Below, piece after piece: positions 15,665 through 24,177 of a DNA stretch of 64,000 bases. Numbering within the stretch: position 1 is the first letter of the stretch; each line of letters begins with the position of its first letter. The notes beneath the pieces were generated by a model that was given only the letters and a program-made list of their open reading frames with translations, was not told the DNA's origin and did no database searches. A program made the translations under genes and the position numbers. Source of the DNA: PMNU01 sp035480575 (GTDB lineage Bacteria > Patescibacteriota > Saccharimonadia > Saccharimonadales > UBA4665); NCBI GenBank assembly GCA_035480575.1, contig DATIHR010000018.1:1-64000 (forward strand), read 5' to 3'.

Positions 15665-16909
15665 ATGCGTATACAATTCCTCGATTTTAAACGCTTGCAT
15701 CGGCATCCGGCATTCAGGGTTCCGCTTATTACCATCACTTCGCTTGGTCTGCTGACTGGCGTGGGCATTTTTTTGTTAGGCAACACAACGCCGGAGCTTA
15801 AGGCCACCGATACCCACGTGGTAATTATTAATCATGATAATACGGAGCAGGCGGTACCTACCCGCGAAAAAACAGTCAGCAGTGTACTACAGCGATTTAA
15901 TATCCCAGTGCATGATGGTGATGTTGTGGAACCGGCACTCGACACCGAAGTCGTGACTGATAATTTTCGTATCAATGTATACCGCGCCGTGCCGGTAACC
16001 ATTGTAGACAATGGTAAAAAAACATTTACCTATAGCGCCGCCGCCACCCCGCGTAGCATTGTGAAGCAGGCGGGCATAGAGGTGTACCCGGAAGACACGC
16101 TGGCCTTATTGCCAACGAGCAATTTTCTCGTTGAGGGGTCAATTGGCGAGCGTGTGGTCATTAATAGGGCGACCCCGGTTAATGTCAATATTTACGGTAC
16201 GCCTGTACAAATGCGTACGCTCGCCAAAACAGTGGACCAACTATTGACCGAACGTGGCCTAAAATTAGGCGAGAAAGACAATGTGCAGCCTGTTAAAACC
16301 ACACCCATTAGTGCCAATATGCAAATCTTTTTGCTGCGTCACGGCCAGCAAGTGGTTACAGAGGCGGCCGAGATACCTATCGTGCGGCAAATTATCGAAG
16401 ACAGCAGCCTAAGCTTCGGCACCCAAGCTACTCGCCAGGTAGGCGCGCCAGGCAAGAAGCTAATCACCTATTTGGTCGAGACAAAGGACGGACAGCAGAC
16501 ACGCAAGGTAATCCAGGAAATCACCGTGCAGGAAGCCGTACCAGAGATTATCGTCCGTGGCAAGGCGGTACAAATCCCGGCAGACAAGCAGGCTGTTATG
16601 GCTGCCGCAGGTATTGCGCCTTCAGATTACGCATACGTTGACTTTATTATCAGCCACGAATCGGGCTGGTGCCCAACCAAACTCCAAGGCCAGGTAGGCT
16701 ACTGCCCACCCTACGCACCAGAAGTTATTCCATCGGGCCTGGGCTACGGGCTAGGGCAGGCGACGCCTGGCACCAAGATGGCTGCTTACGGCGCCGACTG
16801 GAAGACCAGCGCGGCTACACAGCTACGCTGGGCAACAAGCTACAGCAACGGCCGTTACGGCTCGTGGGGCGCTGCCTACAATTACTGGCAAGCTCATCAC
16901 AACTGGTAG
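15665..16909 (+). CDS. YabE/Rpf-like cell-wall protein: DUF348 repeats, G5 and lysozyme-like domain
   Basis: Exported cell-wall-active protein. Residues about 19-39 form a signal anchor; three DUF348-type repeats follow (HVVIINHDNTEQAVPTREKT, INVYRAVPVTIVDNGKKT, NVNIYGTPVQMRTLAKTVDQ), then a G5 domain (GKKLITYLVETKDGQQTRKV) and a C-terminal lysozyme-like domain with the likely catalytic Glu in FIISHESGW and GYGLGQATPGTKM. This is the architecture of resuscitation-promoting factors and Bacillus YabE. It probably cleaves peptidoglycan during growth or host-surface contact. 414 aa, full length. In many Gram-positives such genes neighbour rsmA, as here (rsmA at 17351). Confidence 0.9.
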   Translation: MRIQFLDFKRLHRHPAFRVPLITITSLGLLTGVGIFLLGNTTPELKATDTHVVIINHDNTEQAVPTREKTVSSVLQRFNIPVHDGDVVEPALDTEVVTDNFRINVYRAVPVTIVDNGKKTFTYSAAATPRSIVKQAGIEVYPEDTLALLPTSNFLVEGSIGERVVINRATPVNVNIYGTPVQMRTLAKTVDQLLTERGLKLGEKDNVQPVKTTPISANMQIFLLRHGQQVVTEAAEIPIVRQIIEDSSLSFGTQATRQVGAPGKKLITYLVETKDGQQTRKVIQEITVQEAVPEIIVRGKAVQIPADKQAVMAAAGIAPSDYAYVDFIISHESGWCPTKLQGQVGYCPPYAPEVIPSGLGYGLGQATPGTKMAAYGADWKTSAATQLRWATSYSNGRYGSWGAAYNYWQAHHNW

Positions 16910-16965
16910 CTGTTGTGTGTTTGACCGCCCCACCGTTCCCCTACGGCACGGCATGAAAAACACGA

Positions 16966-17026
16966 GACAAAAATAAACCATTTTGTCTAAATTGCAGAAC
17001 TCGCTATCGCTCAAACAACTGCAATT
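16966..17026 (+). other. Two hairpins in the rpf-rsmA intergenic region
   Basis: The 441-nt gap 16910-17350 has no convincing gene. It holds hairpin GACAAAA/TTTTGTC (16966-16972 and 16981-16987) and immediately after it AATTGCAG/CTGCAATT (16990-16997 and 17019-17026). They may terminate the upstream gene or be part of a small RNA. The remainder shows no RNase P, SRP or tRNA signature that I can recognise. Confidence 0.4.
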
Positions 17027-17334
17027 CTTAACGACAAAAAGCTTCATTTTCGTATCGGTTTTCCCTGATGCGCCATGGTGTAACGGTGGGGCTCGCCCAT
17101 ACCACTTAGCTGAGCGCTCGCACTCATGCCAGCCAAAGTGACTCTAACCGTAGCGGAGCCGGAAAATAATCAAAAAGACCGAAACAAAATCAATCAATAT
17201 ACCTTCGCTCCTTGCGGGCTTTTTGACTATTTTACCGCGCGTGAGCGGTCACTTTGGAGGGGATGAGGCGAAAGCGACCATGTAAATGTGGGTGCCCTGG
17301 TGTGTGACGTTTCATAACGGACACTACATATGTG

Positions 17335-17343
17335 TGGTAAAAT
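17335..17343 (+). promoter_or_regulatory. Extended -10 promoter of rsmA
   Basis: TGG-TAAAAT ends 7 nt before ATG 17351 and overlaps the earlier in-frame ATG at 17330, arguing that 17351 is the real, leaderless start. Confidence 0.6.
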
Positions 17344-17350
17344 AGACTGC

Positions 17351-18139
17351 ATGTTCGCAACTAAGAAAGAGCTAGGACAGCATTGGCTGTACGACCTCGA
17401 AAGTCTGCAGGCAATGGCCGACGGTATTGACCTTAAAAAGACCGATACGGTGCTGGAGGTAGGACCGGGTTTGGGCACGCTTACTACTGTGCTTGCTCGG
17501 CGTGCCAAGAGTGTTGTTACGGTGGAATTTGATGCAGATCTGGCGCGGGAGTTGGTAGGGCGCGTACCAGTAAACAACTTGCGTATAGTGCGGCAGGACA
17601 TTCTGAAGTTTAACCTGCTGGAGCTACCTAAAAAATACAAAATTGCCGCCAATATTCCCTATTATCTTACGAGTAATTTATTGCGTGTGCTGTGCGAAAG
17701 TACGAATCCATTTAGTAAGGCGGCATTACTTGTGCAAAAAGAAGTTGCCGAGCGCGTCGCTGCCGAACCTGGTGACATGAGTATGCTAAGCGTGAGTGTG
17801 CAGTTGTACTGCACGGTACGGTTGGGTGCTATAGTGCCGGCCGAGTTGTTTACACCTGCGCCAAAGGTAGATTCGCAAATTTTACTGCTTGAATATCGTG
17901 ACAAGCCGTTGTTTGCCGATATTGATCATGACCGTTTCTTTCGCGTTGTTAAGGCGGGTTTTTCACAGAAACGTAAGACGCTGCTCAACGCCCTCAGCGC
18001 TGGCTTGCAACTTGCGCGTGACGAAACGGAGAGCTTGCTTGAGGAAGCAGATATCTTCCCGGTTGCCCGCGCACAGAGTCTGAGCCTCGAACAATGGCAC
18101 GATTTGTATGAAGTACTTGCCAGCCATGGAAAAGCATAA
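17351..18139 (+). CDS. rsmA: 16S rRNA adenine(1518/1519) dimethyltransferase RsmA
   Basis: Dimethylates two adjacent adenines in the 3'-terminal hairpin of 16S rRNA using SAM, late in small-subunit assembly. Motifs: KKELGQHWLYD, VLEVGPGLGTLTTVL (SAM), VTVEFDADLA, the catalytic NIPYYLT, and the C-terminal LFTPAPKVDSQILLL and FSQKRKTLLNAL helical domain. The usual N-terminal KSLGQNFL is here ELGQHWL. 262 aa from ATG 17351. The product is cytoplasmic. Confidence 0.95.
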   Translation: MFATKKELGQHWLYDLESLQAMADGIDLKKTDTVLEVGPGLGTLTTVLARRAKSVVTVEFDADLARELVGRVPVNNLRIVRQDILKFNLLELPKKYKIAANIPYYLTSNLLRVLCESTNPFSKAALLVQKEVAERVAAEPGDMSMLSVSVQLYCTVRLGAIVPAELFTPAPKVDSQILLLEYRDKPLFADIDHDRFFRVVKAGFSQKRKTLLNALSAGLQLARDETESLLEEADIFPVARAQSLSLEQWHDLYEVLASHGKA

Positions 18140-18183
18140 GGTACAATAGATCATGTAATACGATAAAGTTTCTTGGTGGGTAT

Positions 18184-18999
18184 ATGGATGGCATGCCGCC
18201 GATAATACAGCAGCCGCAACAAAACAAACCAGTCGTGCAGGGGGAGGTGCCAGCTTCCCCAGATGACGTCGTGGTGCTTGATGCTCCCAGCAAAAAGGGC
18301 CGCCGGCTTTTTATGGTGCTTGCTGCATTGCTAGTTATTGGGTTTTTGCCTGGCTGGTTGCTTTTGTGGCAAACGGAGCGGCAAGCAAAGCAGGGTACGG
18401 AAAATGGTGTCAATTCGTTGCAAACGAGCTCGTCGGCCGGTATGTCCTGCGACCAACGGCTTAAACGTTACGAGAACAGCTTTATGGGTTTAGGGTTTTG
18501 CTATCCGCCGGACTGGGGTGAAGTGTTTGTGCAGGATGGCAAGTTTGAACCGGGCGATTCCGGTAACCGTTGGCGATTGACGTTTACAACCAAAGAGCAA
18601 GTGACGATAGGACTCGTAAGTCTCGACTGGTCGAGTACTGTACCCCGCAGCGCAACCTGCTTAGACCCGGCGGCACAAGACATGCCGCCGTTTGTACCAC
18701 TGATAACCGCTTGGAAGACAGAAGGCAAACCAATAGAGAGCGGTTGGCGCGGCATTGAGGCAAGAGATGGCGTGTACCGCATTGATGAGGCTGTCGCCGA
18801 CCTAACGACGAATGGTGTTTGCCTAACGGGCTATGTGCAGCTTGGAGGCGTGTACCGGCATGCAATTGCCACGTACTACTCGGAATTTAGCCCGGTTATT
18901 GTGAGCCCCGCGCACCATATCGACCACCCGAATATGCTTATATCTGCTACCGATAGAGCAGCATTCGCCGCACTCGTTAAATCTATACGTAAACTATAA
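18184..18999 (+). CDS. Membrane-anchored extracytoplasmic protein of unknown function
   Basis: Unrecognised. A Pro/Gln-rich cytoplasmic arm of about 40 residues is followed by one transmembrane segment (LFMVLAALLVIGFLPGWLLL, about residues 42-61) and a globular exterior domain with four or more Cys (MSCDQRLKRYENSFMGLGFC, SATCLDPA, TTNGVCLTG), spaced so that they could form disulphides. Short exported domains of the type SFMGLGFCYPPDWG recur in saccharibacterial surface proteins in my impression, but no family name can be given. 44 nt after rsmA. Confidence 0.6.
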   Translation: MDGMPPIIQQPQQNKPVVQGEVPASPDDVVVLDAPSKKGRRLFMVLAALLVIGFLPGWLLLWQTERQAKQGTENGVNSLQTSSSAGMSCDQRLKRYENSFMGLGFCYPPDWGEVFVQDGKFEPGDSGNRWRLTFTTKEQVTIGLVSLDWSSTVPRSATCLDPAAQDMPPFVPLITAWKTEGKPIESGWRGIEARDGVYRIDEAVADLTTNGVCLTGYVQLGGVYRHAIATYYSEFSPVIVSPAHHIDHPNMLISATDRAAFAALVKSIRKL

Positions 19000-19080
19000 A
19001 GTACTTGCCAACTAACACGAACGTCGGCTAAAATGTGAACAATCCGCTTGTTTAGTTATATTATTTGCTGTACCGTGCTA

Positions 19081-19115
19081 AACACTTGACGTGTTAACTA
19101 TCCGCCCTTTACACT
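19081..19115 (+). promoter_or_regulatory. Promoter and inverted repeat upstream of the MarR gene
   Basis: TTGACG (19086-19091), 18-nt spacer, TACACT (19110-19115). The -35 lies inside AACAC-TTGAC-GTGTT (19081-19095), a 5-bp inverted repeat that could be the autoregulatory MarR site. A Shine-Dalgarno GAGGAG precedes ATG 19135. Confidence 0.5.
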
Positions 19116-19134
19116 ATTATCCGAGGAGAACGAA

Positions 19135-19620
19135 ATGGGTCCTGTCATTACTATTGGGTATTTACTGCAACATACTGCCACCATTTTGATGCGTCAGTCC
19201 GACCAAGTACTACAAGAACGCCTGGGTATTGGCATGTCGCAATTTCGGTTGCTTATGATGCTTCAAACGAACCCGAACGTGCAGCAGCGAAAGCTTGCCG
19301 AGTGCTTGGGCCAAACCGAAGCTAGCATTAGCCGACAAATTAAACTGCTTGTAGAGAAAGGGCTACTCGGGGTGCGCGTTAACCCTAAAAGTCGCCGCGA
19401 GCACATGACTATGCCGACAGCAAAGGGCCAGAAGATTACCGAGGCGGCGCTTGAAGTGCTGAAGCAATATCATCAGCCAATGTTCGACTTGCTAACTACC
19501 AAACAACAGCAACAACTTACTGAATCGCTGCGCAAGTTTCACGACTACACCTGTGCGTCGGGCCGTCAGTTTGCCTGTGACCGTGCTTTTGACAAGCCAC
19601 TAGACGCCGATACGCATTAA
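19135..19620 (+). CDS. MarR-family transcriptional regulator
   Basis: 161-aa dimeric winged-helix regulator: GMSQFRLLMMLQTNPNVQQR, LAECLGQTEASISRQIKLLV (recognition helix), KGLLGVRVNPKSRREHMTMP (wing). The C-terminal part carries two Cys (DYTCASGRQFACDRAF), which might form a redox switch as in OhrR-type MarR proteins; this is inference. Its stop codon overlaps that of the convergent AAA+ gene by 4 nt. The target genes are unknown. Confidence 0.85.
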   Translation: MGPVITIGYLLQHTATILMRQSDQVLQERLGIGMSQFRLLMMLQTNPNVQQRKLAECLGQTEASISRQIKLLVEKGLLGVRVNPKSRREHMTMPTAKGQKITEAALEVLKQYHQPMFDLLTTKQQQQLTESLRKFHDYTCASGRQFACDRAFDKPLDADTH

Positions 19621-21236
19621 TCGGCTTCGGCTGTTTTTAGCGCTTCTATTGCTGAACGCAGGTCGTCGGTATTTACCGGTTCGGACCGAGCGCGTGTTTT
19701 GACCTGTTGCTGTGCTTTCAGTTGGAGTGCCATCTCTATAATGCGTGCAATGCTGTTGCCGTTCATCCCGTCAGTTTCTGCTGCTAGCGTTGCAAAATCG
19801 ATGCTATATTCGAAAAGCGAAGAGTATTTTTCGTGCTCATTGCCTGGCGCGGTCGACTTTTGTGCGTATCGGTGCGCAAGAAGAGTGAAGATTGCGAATC
19901 TGGCAACGTGATTTGGCTCCGGCACGTAACTGCGGATATCAAAGCGGCCGATGCGCGTGACCGCCGGATCGATATCGTCTGGGCTTTTGTTGGTAGTTGC
20001 TACCAGTAAAAGATTAGGATTATCTCTACCGAATGTGCCAAGCTCGCGTTTCATGATGCTAGTAACTGCATTTTCGCTACGTATGTTGTCTGTCTCTGGG
20101 TCGCTAAAGAATCCATCGAACTCATCGAACAATAGAAGAGTCGGCTGGCGTACTGCGCGTGCTTGGTTAAAAAGTCGCTTAGTGGTACCTTCTGAATCGC
20201 CGAGGTATTTGCCGTATATGTTATCGGGGTTTACCTCCCACACAATTGCTTTGTTGGCTTTAGCGATGCCGTGTGCGATAGATGTTTTGCCCGTACCCGG
20301 CGGCCCGTGAAGTAGTAGACGCTTGCCTACAGTAATACCCCATTCGCTGGCTACGCCTGGGTTTTTAGCGAGTAACAGCATCGATGCAATATCGTTTTGT
20401 AATGACAACGGTAAATGCAGGTCGTCGAGATCATGCTCGGGCCATTTATACTCGCCAATAAGATCGGCTGGCTGTTCGGGTGGTTTCTTGCGGTCGGCCG
20501 AGGTAAACCCCTGGCCTCGAGTTATAGTGTCTGGCATGGTATCTTCGGTGTCGGCTTTGGTGATTGCCTGCGTGTCTTCCAAGTCTTGTTTTTGGCGATG
20601 GAAGCCGATTCGCCGTATGTATTTGCCTGCGTCGTACCGAATGCCCAGAGGTTTTGGCGGAAATAACCTTCTACGGTAAAAGGACGACCTGTTGTCTTCT
20701 AGACTGACGCACATATCTATAACGAGACTGGCGGCGTGCAGGAAAGACCTCAGTTGGTGTATGGCGTCTACGGTATCGATGTGGGCGTATTGATATGATA
20801 GCTCATCGCTAATAAGCTGCTTATTCGGGTCGTTGGTTAGAACGACGTGCTCCCCGTCGGGTTGTAAGCCGGCTGACATGAGGAGGATCATAGGGTGCCG
20901 GATCGACATGCGAGTCGTTAGATTGCCCGGTTCTATTATAAAATTGTCGATATTGCCTACTCTGGTTGCACCTGCAACGCGGTCCTGCCAGCGACTCGCC
21001 AGCGTCGTAAGGTTGCCGCCTACGGCAATGGTGGCGGTATACAGAAAAGCGAACTTTTGACCATCGCCGTTTGGCTGTGTAGTTGATAATTCTAGCGCAG
21101 CGGCACCGATGGGGTCGGGTAGCGCATCCGTACGATAGAACTCAATAGGCCCTTTTTTGGCTGCGGTTTGTAACTTAGCCGGATTAATAATGCGAAAATC
21201 ATTGCCTCGCCAGTGATCCATCTCTCCATTACGCAT
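19617..21236 (-). CDS. AAA+ ATPase with unique N-terminal region (copy 1)
   Basis: Residues about 1-260 match nothing I know (TATIAVGGNLTTLASRWQDR). From about 265 there is a classical AAA domain: LHGPPGTGKTSIAHGIAKA (Walker A), NIYGKYLGDSEGTTKRLF (pore-loop region), TLLLFDEFDGFF (Walker B), LLLVATTNKSPDDIDPAV (sensor 1) and RIGRFDIRSYVPEP. This resembles the FtsH/Vps4/proteasomal-ATPase branch, but there is no membrane segment or protease domain. Probably a hexameric unfoldase or remodeller. The start is leaderless-like (minus-strand TAAAAT 6 nt before ATG). A paralogue lies at 39905-41494. Confidence 0.85.
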   Translation of the reverse strand: MRNGEMDHWRGNDFRIINPAKLQTAAKKGPIEFYRTDALPDPIGAAALELSTTQPNGDGQKFAFLYTATIAVGGNLTTLASRWQDRVAGATRVGNIDNFIIEPGNLTTRMSIRHPMILLMSAGLQPDGEHVVLTNDPNKQLISDELSYQYAHIDTVDAIHQLRSFLHAASLVIDMCVSLEDNRSSFYRRRLFPPKPLGIRYDAGKYIRRIGFHRQKQDLEDTQAITKADTEDTMPDTITRGQGFTSADRKKPPEQPADLIGEYKWPEHDLDDLHLPLSLQNDIASMLLLAKNPGVASEWGITVGKRLLLHGPPGTGKTSIAHGIAKANKAIVWEVNPDNIYGKYLGDSEGTTKRLFNQARAVRQPTLLLFDEFDGFFSDPETDNIRSENAVTSIMKRELGTFGRDNPNLLLVATTNKSPDDIDPAVTRIGRFDIRSYVPEPNHVARFAIFTLLAHRYAQKSTAPGNEHEKYSSLFEYSIDFATLAAETDGMNGNSIARIIEMALQLKAQQQVKTRARSEPVNTDDLRSAIEALKTAEAD

Positions 21237-21326
21237 GTTGCAATTTTAGGAATGTACGCTGCCGTTTGCAAGTGTATCGTACAGTATTGCAGTATGTATA
21301 ATGCGGTAGTGTTTATGGTATAAACA

Positions 21327-21335
21327 TGATATAAT
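21327..21335 (+). promoter_or_regulatory. Extended -10 promoter of ssrA
   Basis: TGA-TATAAT, a consensus extended -10, ends 9 nt before the first base of the tmRNA. A recognisable -35 is absent. Confidence 0.75.
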
Positions 21336-21344
21336 ACCTGTTAC

Positions 21345-21739
21345 GGGGCTGAAATGTATGCTCGACGTTGGACTTTATCGGTTGAATCAGCAGGTCGCTT
21401 GCCAGCGTTATAGGCAAACCAATATAGATGCAAAAACATCTGCTGTAGCAAGCTTGACCGAAATGGCGAACAATGTTCTCCGCGGTCGTGCGCTACAAAC
21501 TGCCTAATTTAATTTAGACAGCGTGCCTAGGGCGACGCCAAATAGCACTAGTGCGCGCCATATTATTTGGTTGCACAAGCACTCCTGCCCATAGTGTTTG
21601 TTAAGACTAGGGCTGCTGGTAATAACGTTTCGGTTACTTAGCCGTTGTTACCCTAAGACCATTCAAGTAACCTATACCTGTAGGATAGATCAATCAGATA
21701 AACCATCGGACGCGGGGGCAGTACCCGCCAGCTCCTCCA
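21345..21739 (+). ncRNA. ssrA: Transfer-messenger RNA (tmRNA)
   Basis: Rescues stalled ribosomes by trans-translation. The 5' GGGGCTG pairs with 3' CAGCTCC (7-bp acceptor, one G-U) followed by T and an encoded CCA. The 5' region has GGGGCTGAAATG...TCGACGTTGG, as expected for tmRNA. The tag frame starts at GCA 21430 and ends at TAA 21505: 25 codons, beginning AKTSAVAS and ending LRGRALQTA. The T-arm has a perfect 5-bp stem GCGGG/CCCGC, but its loop reads GGCAGTA rather than the usual TTCRANY. The tag end LQTA also differs from the common ALAA. Single-piece, not permuted. Confidence 0.93.
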
Positions 21740-21775
21740 AAGAATAAACCCCACCTTGTGTGGGGTTTATTCTTT
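21739..21775 (+). terminator. Terminator of ssrA
   Basis: Perfect 16-bp inverted repeat (left arm 21739-21754, right arm 21760-21775) with loop CTTGT. The right arm ends in TTTATTCTTT, serving as the U-rich tail. The remaining gap to the next gene (21776-21871) holds only a possible promoter. Confidence 0.9.
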
Positions 21776-21871
21776 GGTTAAATCGATACGCGCTGCCTGA
21801 GGGCGAGGACTGCCTGGGTTTGATGGGGCTTGTGCTTGCGCCATAAATCATTATGTGTAGGCTATGTATAG

Positions 21872-22972
21872 ATGCATGATCAAGAGGTAATTGTGATTAA
21901 CCGGCCCGCGGCCGCGGAACCGCGTTGGAATCTTGTTGCTCAGCAGATAGGCGGCGAGATAGCAATGCGTGCTACGCAAGAGGTTCCGGGGGAATTTAAA
22001 AGTCGTCCGCCGGACATTCGGCGGCAGGATGCTGTACTGATTGCGCTGAGCTCGGGTATGGGGCATCCTGATAGGGTTGCTCAATTTATACGGGCCAAAT
22101 ATGGCATTGCAATGCGCCCGGAGGAAGTCGGTACCGTAGTTAATGCCACCAAAACGCGCTACAAGGCACGGACAACTGGCCAGGCGCTTGCTGTCGCTAT
22201 TAGTAATGGCTCGGTCCCAATCGCGGAGCGCTCGTGGCGCGAGGAGCACACGCAAACCAAAAAGGCATTATTCAATTTGGCGTCTGGTGTCGAGCCACAC
22301 GCTGCTATGGCAGATGCTATTGGGCAGAAGGGGGCAAGTAAGAAGCGTATCGATGAAGAATGGCAACGGCTGTATGGACGCTTTGATGTGTATGACCGTT
22401 ATGCACTGTTGACGGCTGGATTCGAACGCGGCATTATTCCCCGCGCTCCATTTATGTTTCCGTATGTTTCTATCGATAAGCGCCTTGTATTACCATATAC
22501 CGCTCCCGCACAGATATTGTTTAGCTTACCTCCTTCTAAGACAGTGTCCCCGAGCGATGCAGAACGCGAAGCAGGGCGATGGCGAACGTCTGGCCTGTCG
22601 AACAACGACACGGCGCGGATGCTGGGCATCGCCAACGGTACGGTTAAGACGCAGATAAGAGCTTTGTTTAGACTGCTCGAGGCCGAAGACGCCAGTGAAA
22701 TGGGGGTAAAAATGAGGGTGCTTGGATTGGCTGGCGGTGAGCGGCATGCTATAGCGATGACGCCAAAGGGCAATATTACGAGCCGCGAGCTGAGCACCCT
22801 CGTCAGCTGTGCCCAAGGCATGCCGTACGCAGCAATAGGTAAGGCGCTGAAGATCAGCGAGGACGCGGTGAAGGAGCGTATGAAGCGGGTCATGCTCAAA
22901 CTCGGGGTGTGCAGTCAGCTGGGTGCTGTTGCGTGTATGTTTGAAACGGGTGTGTTTAAGGTTGCGCAGTGA
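21872..22972 (+). CDS. Four-repeat LuxR/GerE-like HTH protein (A1)
   Basis: 366 aa made of four degenerate HTH units of about 65 residues: 50-116 (RRQDAVLIALSSG), 126-190 (TQTKKALFNLASGVEPHAAM), 225-293 (SDAEREAGRWRTSGLSNNDT, then ANGTVKTQI) and 301-364 (ITSRELSTLVSCAQGMPYAA, EDAVKERMKRVMLKLGV). Units 3 and 4 are clear GerE-type HTHs. Units 1 and 2 keep the helix spacing and the closing A-x-x-x-G pattern (ALAVAISNG, ALLTAGFERG, RVLGLAGG, AVACMFETG). There is no receiver, PAS or ATPase domain. It overlaps the next gene by 4 nt (GTGA). Presumably DNA-binding, but the targets are unknown. Related genes are at 22969, 30298, 31481, 32584 and 43107. Confidence 0.75.
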   Translation: MHDQEVIVINRPAAAEPRWNLVAQQIGGEIAMRATQEVPGEFKSRPPDIRRQDAVLIALSSGMGHPDRVAQFIRAKYGIAMRPEEVGTVVNATKTRYKARTTGQALAVAISNGSVPIAERSWREEHTQTKKALFNLASGVEPHAAMADAIGQKGASKKRIDEEWQRLYGRFDVYDRYALLTAGFERGIIPRAPFMFPYVSIDKRLVLPYTAPAQILFSLPPSKTVSPSDAEREAGRWRTSGLSNNDTARMLGIANGTVKTQIRALFRLLEAEDASEMGVKMRVLGLAGGERHAIAMTPKGNITSRELSTLVSCAQGMPYAAIGKALKISEDAVKERMKRVMLKLGVCSQLGAVACMFETGVFKVAQ

Positions 22973-24096
22973 GCAGAACGCCAGCCGAACTGCTCGTCGT
23001 CATTAATCGGCCCGAAACCCCACGGCCGCGTTGGAACCTGGCGGCCCGACAAATATCGGGGCCTGTTGCAATGCGCATGCCACATGATCCCGAGCGATAT
23101 GCCGAGCATTCGCCAGGGGTATTGAAACAGGACGTAGCACTGGCTGCGCTAAGTGATGGTGTCAGTGGGCCACCATTTGTCGCCGCACGTGCACAGCAAA
23201 CATATGGCGTTGAGCTACGAGCCGCGGAGGTGGAACCGGTAATCGATGCTGCCATAGCACGCTACGGAGCAAAGACGGCCTACCATGCACTTTCGTTTGC
23301 AGTTTGTGACGGATCGGTGAGTATTAACGAGCAATCGTATTGCCATGTGGACCCGCAAACTAAAAGAGCCATACGACAGCTCGCCCATGGTATGAGTCCA
23401 CACGAAGCTATGGCAGAAGGGTTGCGCAGGCCGAGTCTGAAAGCCGAGGACGCTGCAGAGGCGTGGTCTAATGCGTGCTATAAATTCGGCGTGCAGAGCC
23501 GGTATGCCCTGTTGCGGTGTGGGTTCGAGCGCGGTTTTGTCCCGCGTATTGCATTTATACCTGGCCGCAAAACGACCCCCGTCACTGCGCCCAAGCTGCC
23601 ATGTACCGCACCTGCGCGCATAGCCTTCAGCCTGCCGCCGCATTCGCCTGAGGCTGGTCAAAAGCCTGAACGATCTTTTAACCGTACGGCCGCGCGTTGG
23701 CGAGCCGCTGGGCAAACTTACGTTGCACTGGGTCGGACTATGGGTGTAGGACCACATAGTATTGCGCAATACCTCGATCCGCAACATAAAAAATATGATG
23801 CTGCATCGGCACCTGAGCTAAGCGCAAAAATGAGAGTACTTGGCTTGGCTGGTGGTGAACAAGCCGTAAAAATGTCACCGAGCGATGACCTAACGCCGCG
23901 TGAGCTAAGCATAGCGACAGGGATCGCCCAGGGTTATACCAATAAAAAAATCGGCCGCGTTTTATTTGTGGAAGAGTCAACAATTGCAGCCCACTGTAGA
24001 TCTATGTACGCGAAGCTGGGGGTGGAGGACCGGCTGGGCGTAGTTGCCTGCTTATTTGAAGCAGGGGTATTCGTGACAGAACCTCACTCGCGCTAA
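22969..24096 (+). CDS. Four-repeat LuxR/GerE-like HTH protein (A2)
   Basis: Tandem paralogue of the previous gene (shared opening: VVINRPETPRPRWNLAARQI against VIVINRPAAAEPRWNLVAQQ), 375 aa from GTG 22969. The same four-unit build is seen. Unit 4 is the best GerE match: LTPRELSIATGIAQGYTNKK, EESTIAAHCRSMYAKLGV, DRLGVVACLFEAGVF. Unit 3 ends KMRVLGLAGGE as in A1. Translationally coupled to A1, so the two may act as a heteromer. A 22-bp-arm palindrome of the RAYT repeat type begins at its stop codon. Confidence 0.75.
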   Translation: MSRTPAELLVVINRPETPRPRWNLAARQISGPVAMRMPHDPERYAEHSPGVLKQDVALAALSDGVSGPPFVAARAQQTYGVELRAAEVEPVIDAAIARYGAKTAYHALSFAVCDGSVSINEQSYCHVDPQTKRAIRQLAHGMSPHEAMAEGLRRPSLKAEDAAEAWSNACYKFGVQSRYALLRCGFERGFVPRIAFIPGRKTTPVTAPKLPCTAPARIAFSLPPHSPEAGQKPERSFNRTAARWRAAGQTYVALGRTMGVGPHSIAQYLDPQHKKYDAASAPELSAKMRVLGLAGGEQAVKMSPSDDLTPRELSIATGIAQGYTNKKIGRVLFVEESTIAAHCRSMYAKLGVEDRLGVVACLFEAGVFVTEPHSR

Positions 24097-24144
24097 CTAT
24101 TTAAAGGACGGACCTTTTATTTAAAGGTCCGTCCTTTAAATAGT
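24096..24144 (+). repeat. RAYT-associated repeats, inverted pair (copies C and D)
   Basis: Two copies of the core, AAAGGACGGACCTTT (24103-24117) and its complement (24123-24137), face each other within a perfect 22-bp inverted repeat (24096-24117 and 24123-24144, loop TATTT). This paired arrangement is like the BIMEs formed by REP sequences. It lies in the 81-nt gap between the four-HTH operon and the FMN reductase gene. Confidence 0.88.
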
Positions 24145-24177
24145 GGTATTATCAGCCAGTAAACAGGGGGAGTTTCG

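Noticed and set aside
16482..16494. AAAGGACGGAC, an 11-base match to the RAYT repeat core
   Set aside because: It lies inside the G5 part of the Rpf-like gene, encodes ordinary residues (TKDGQ) and lacks the second half of the core and any flanking arms.
16910..17350. A structural RNA (RNase P, SRP or 6S) in the rpf-rsmA gap
   Set aside because: Only two short hairpins are present; none of the conserved blocks of those RNAs could be recognised.
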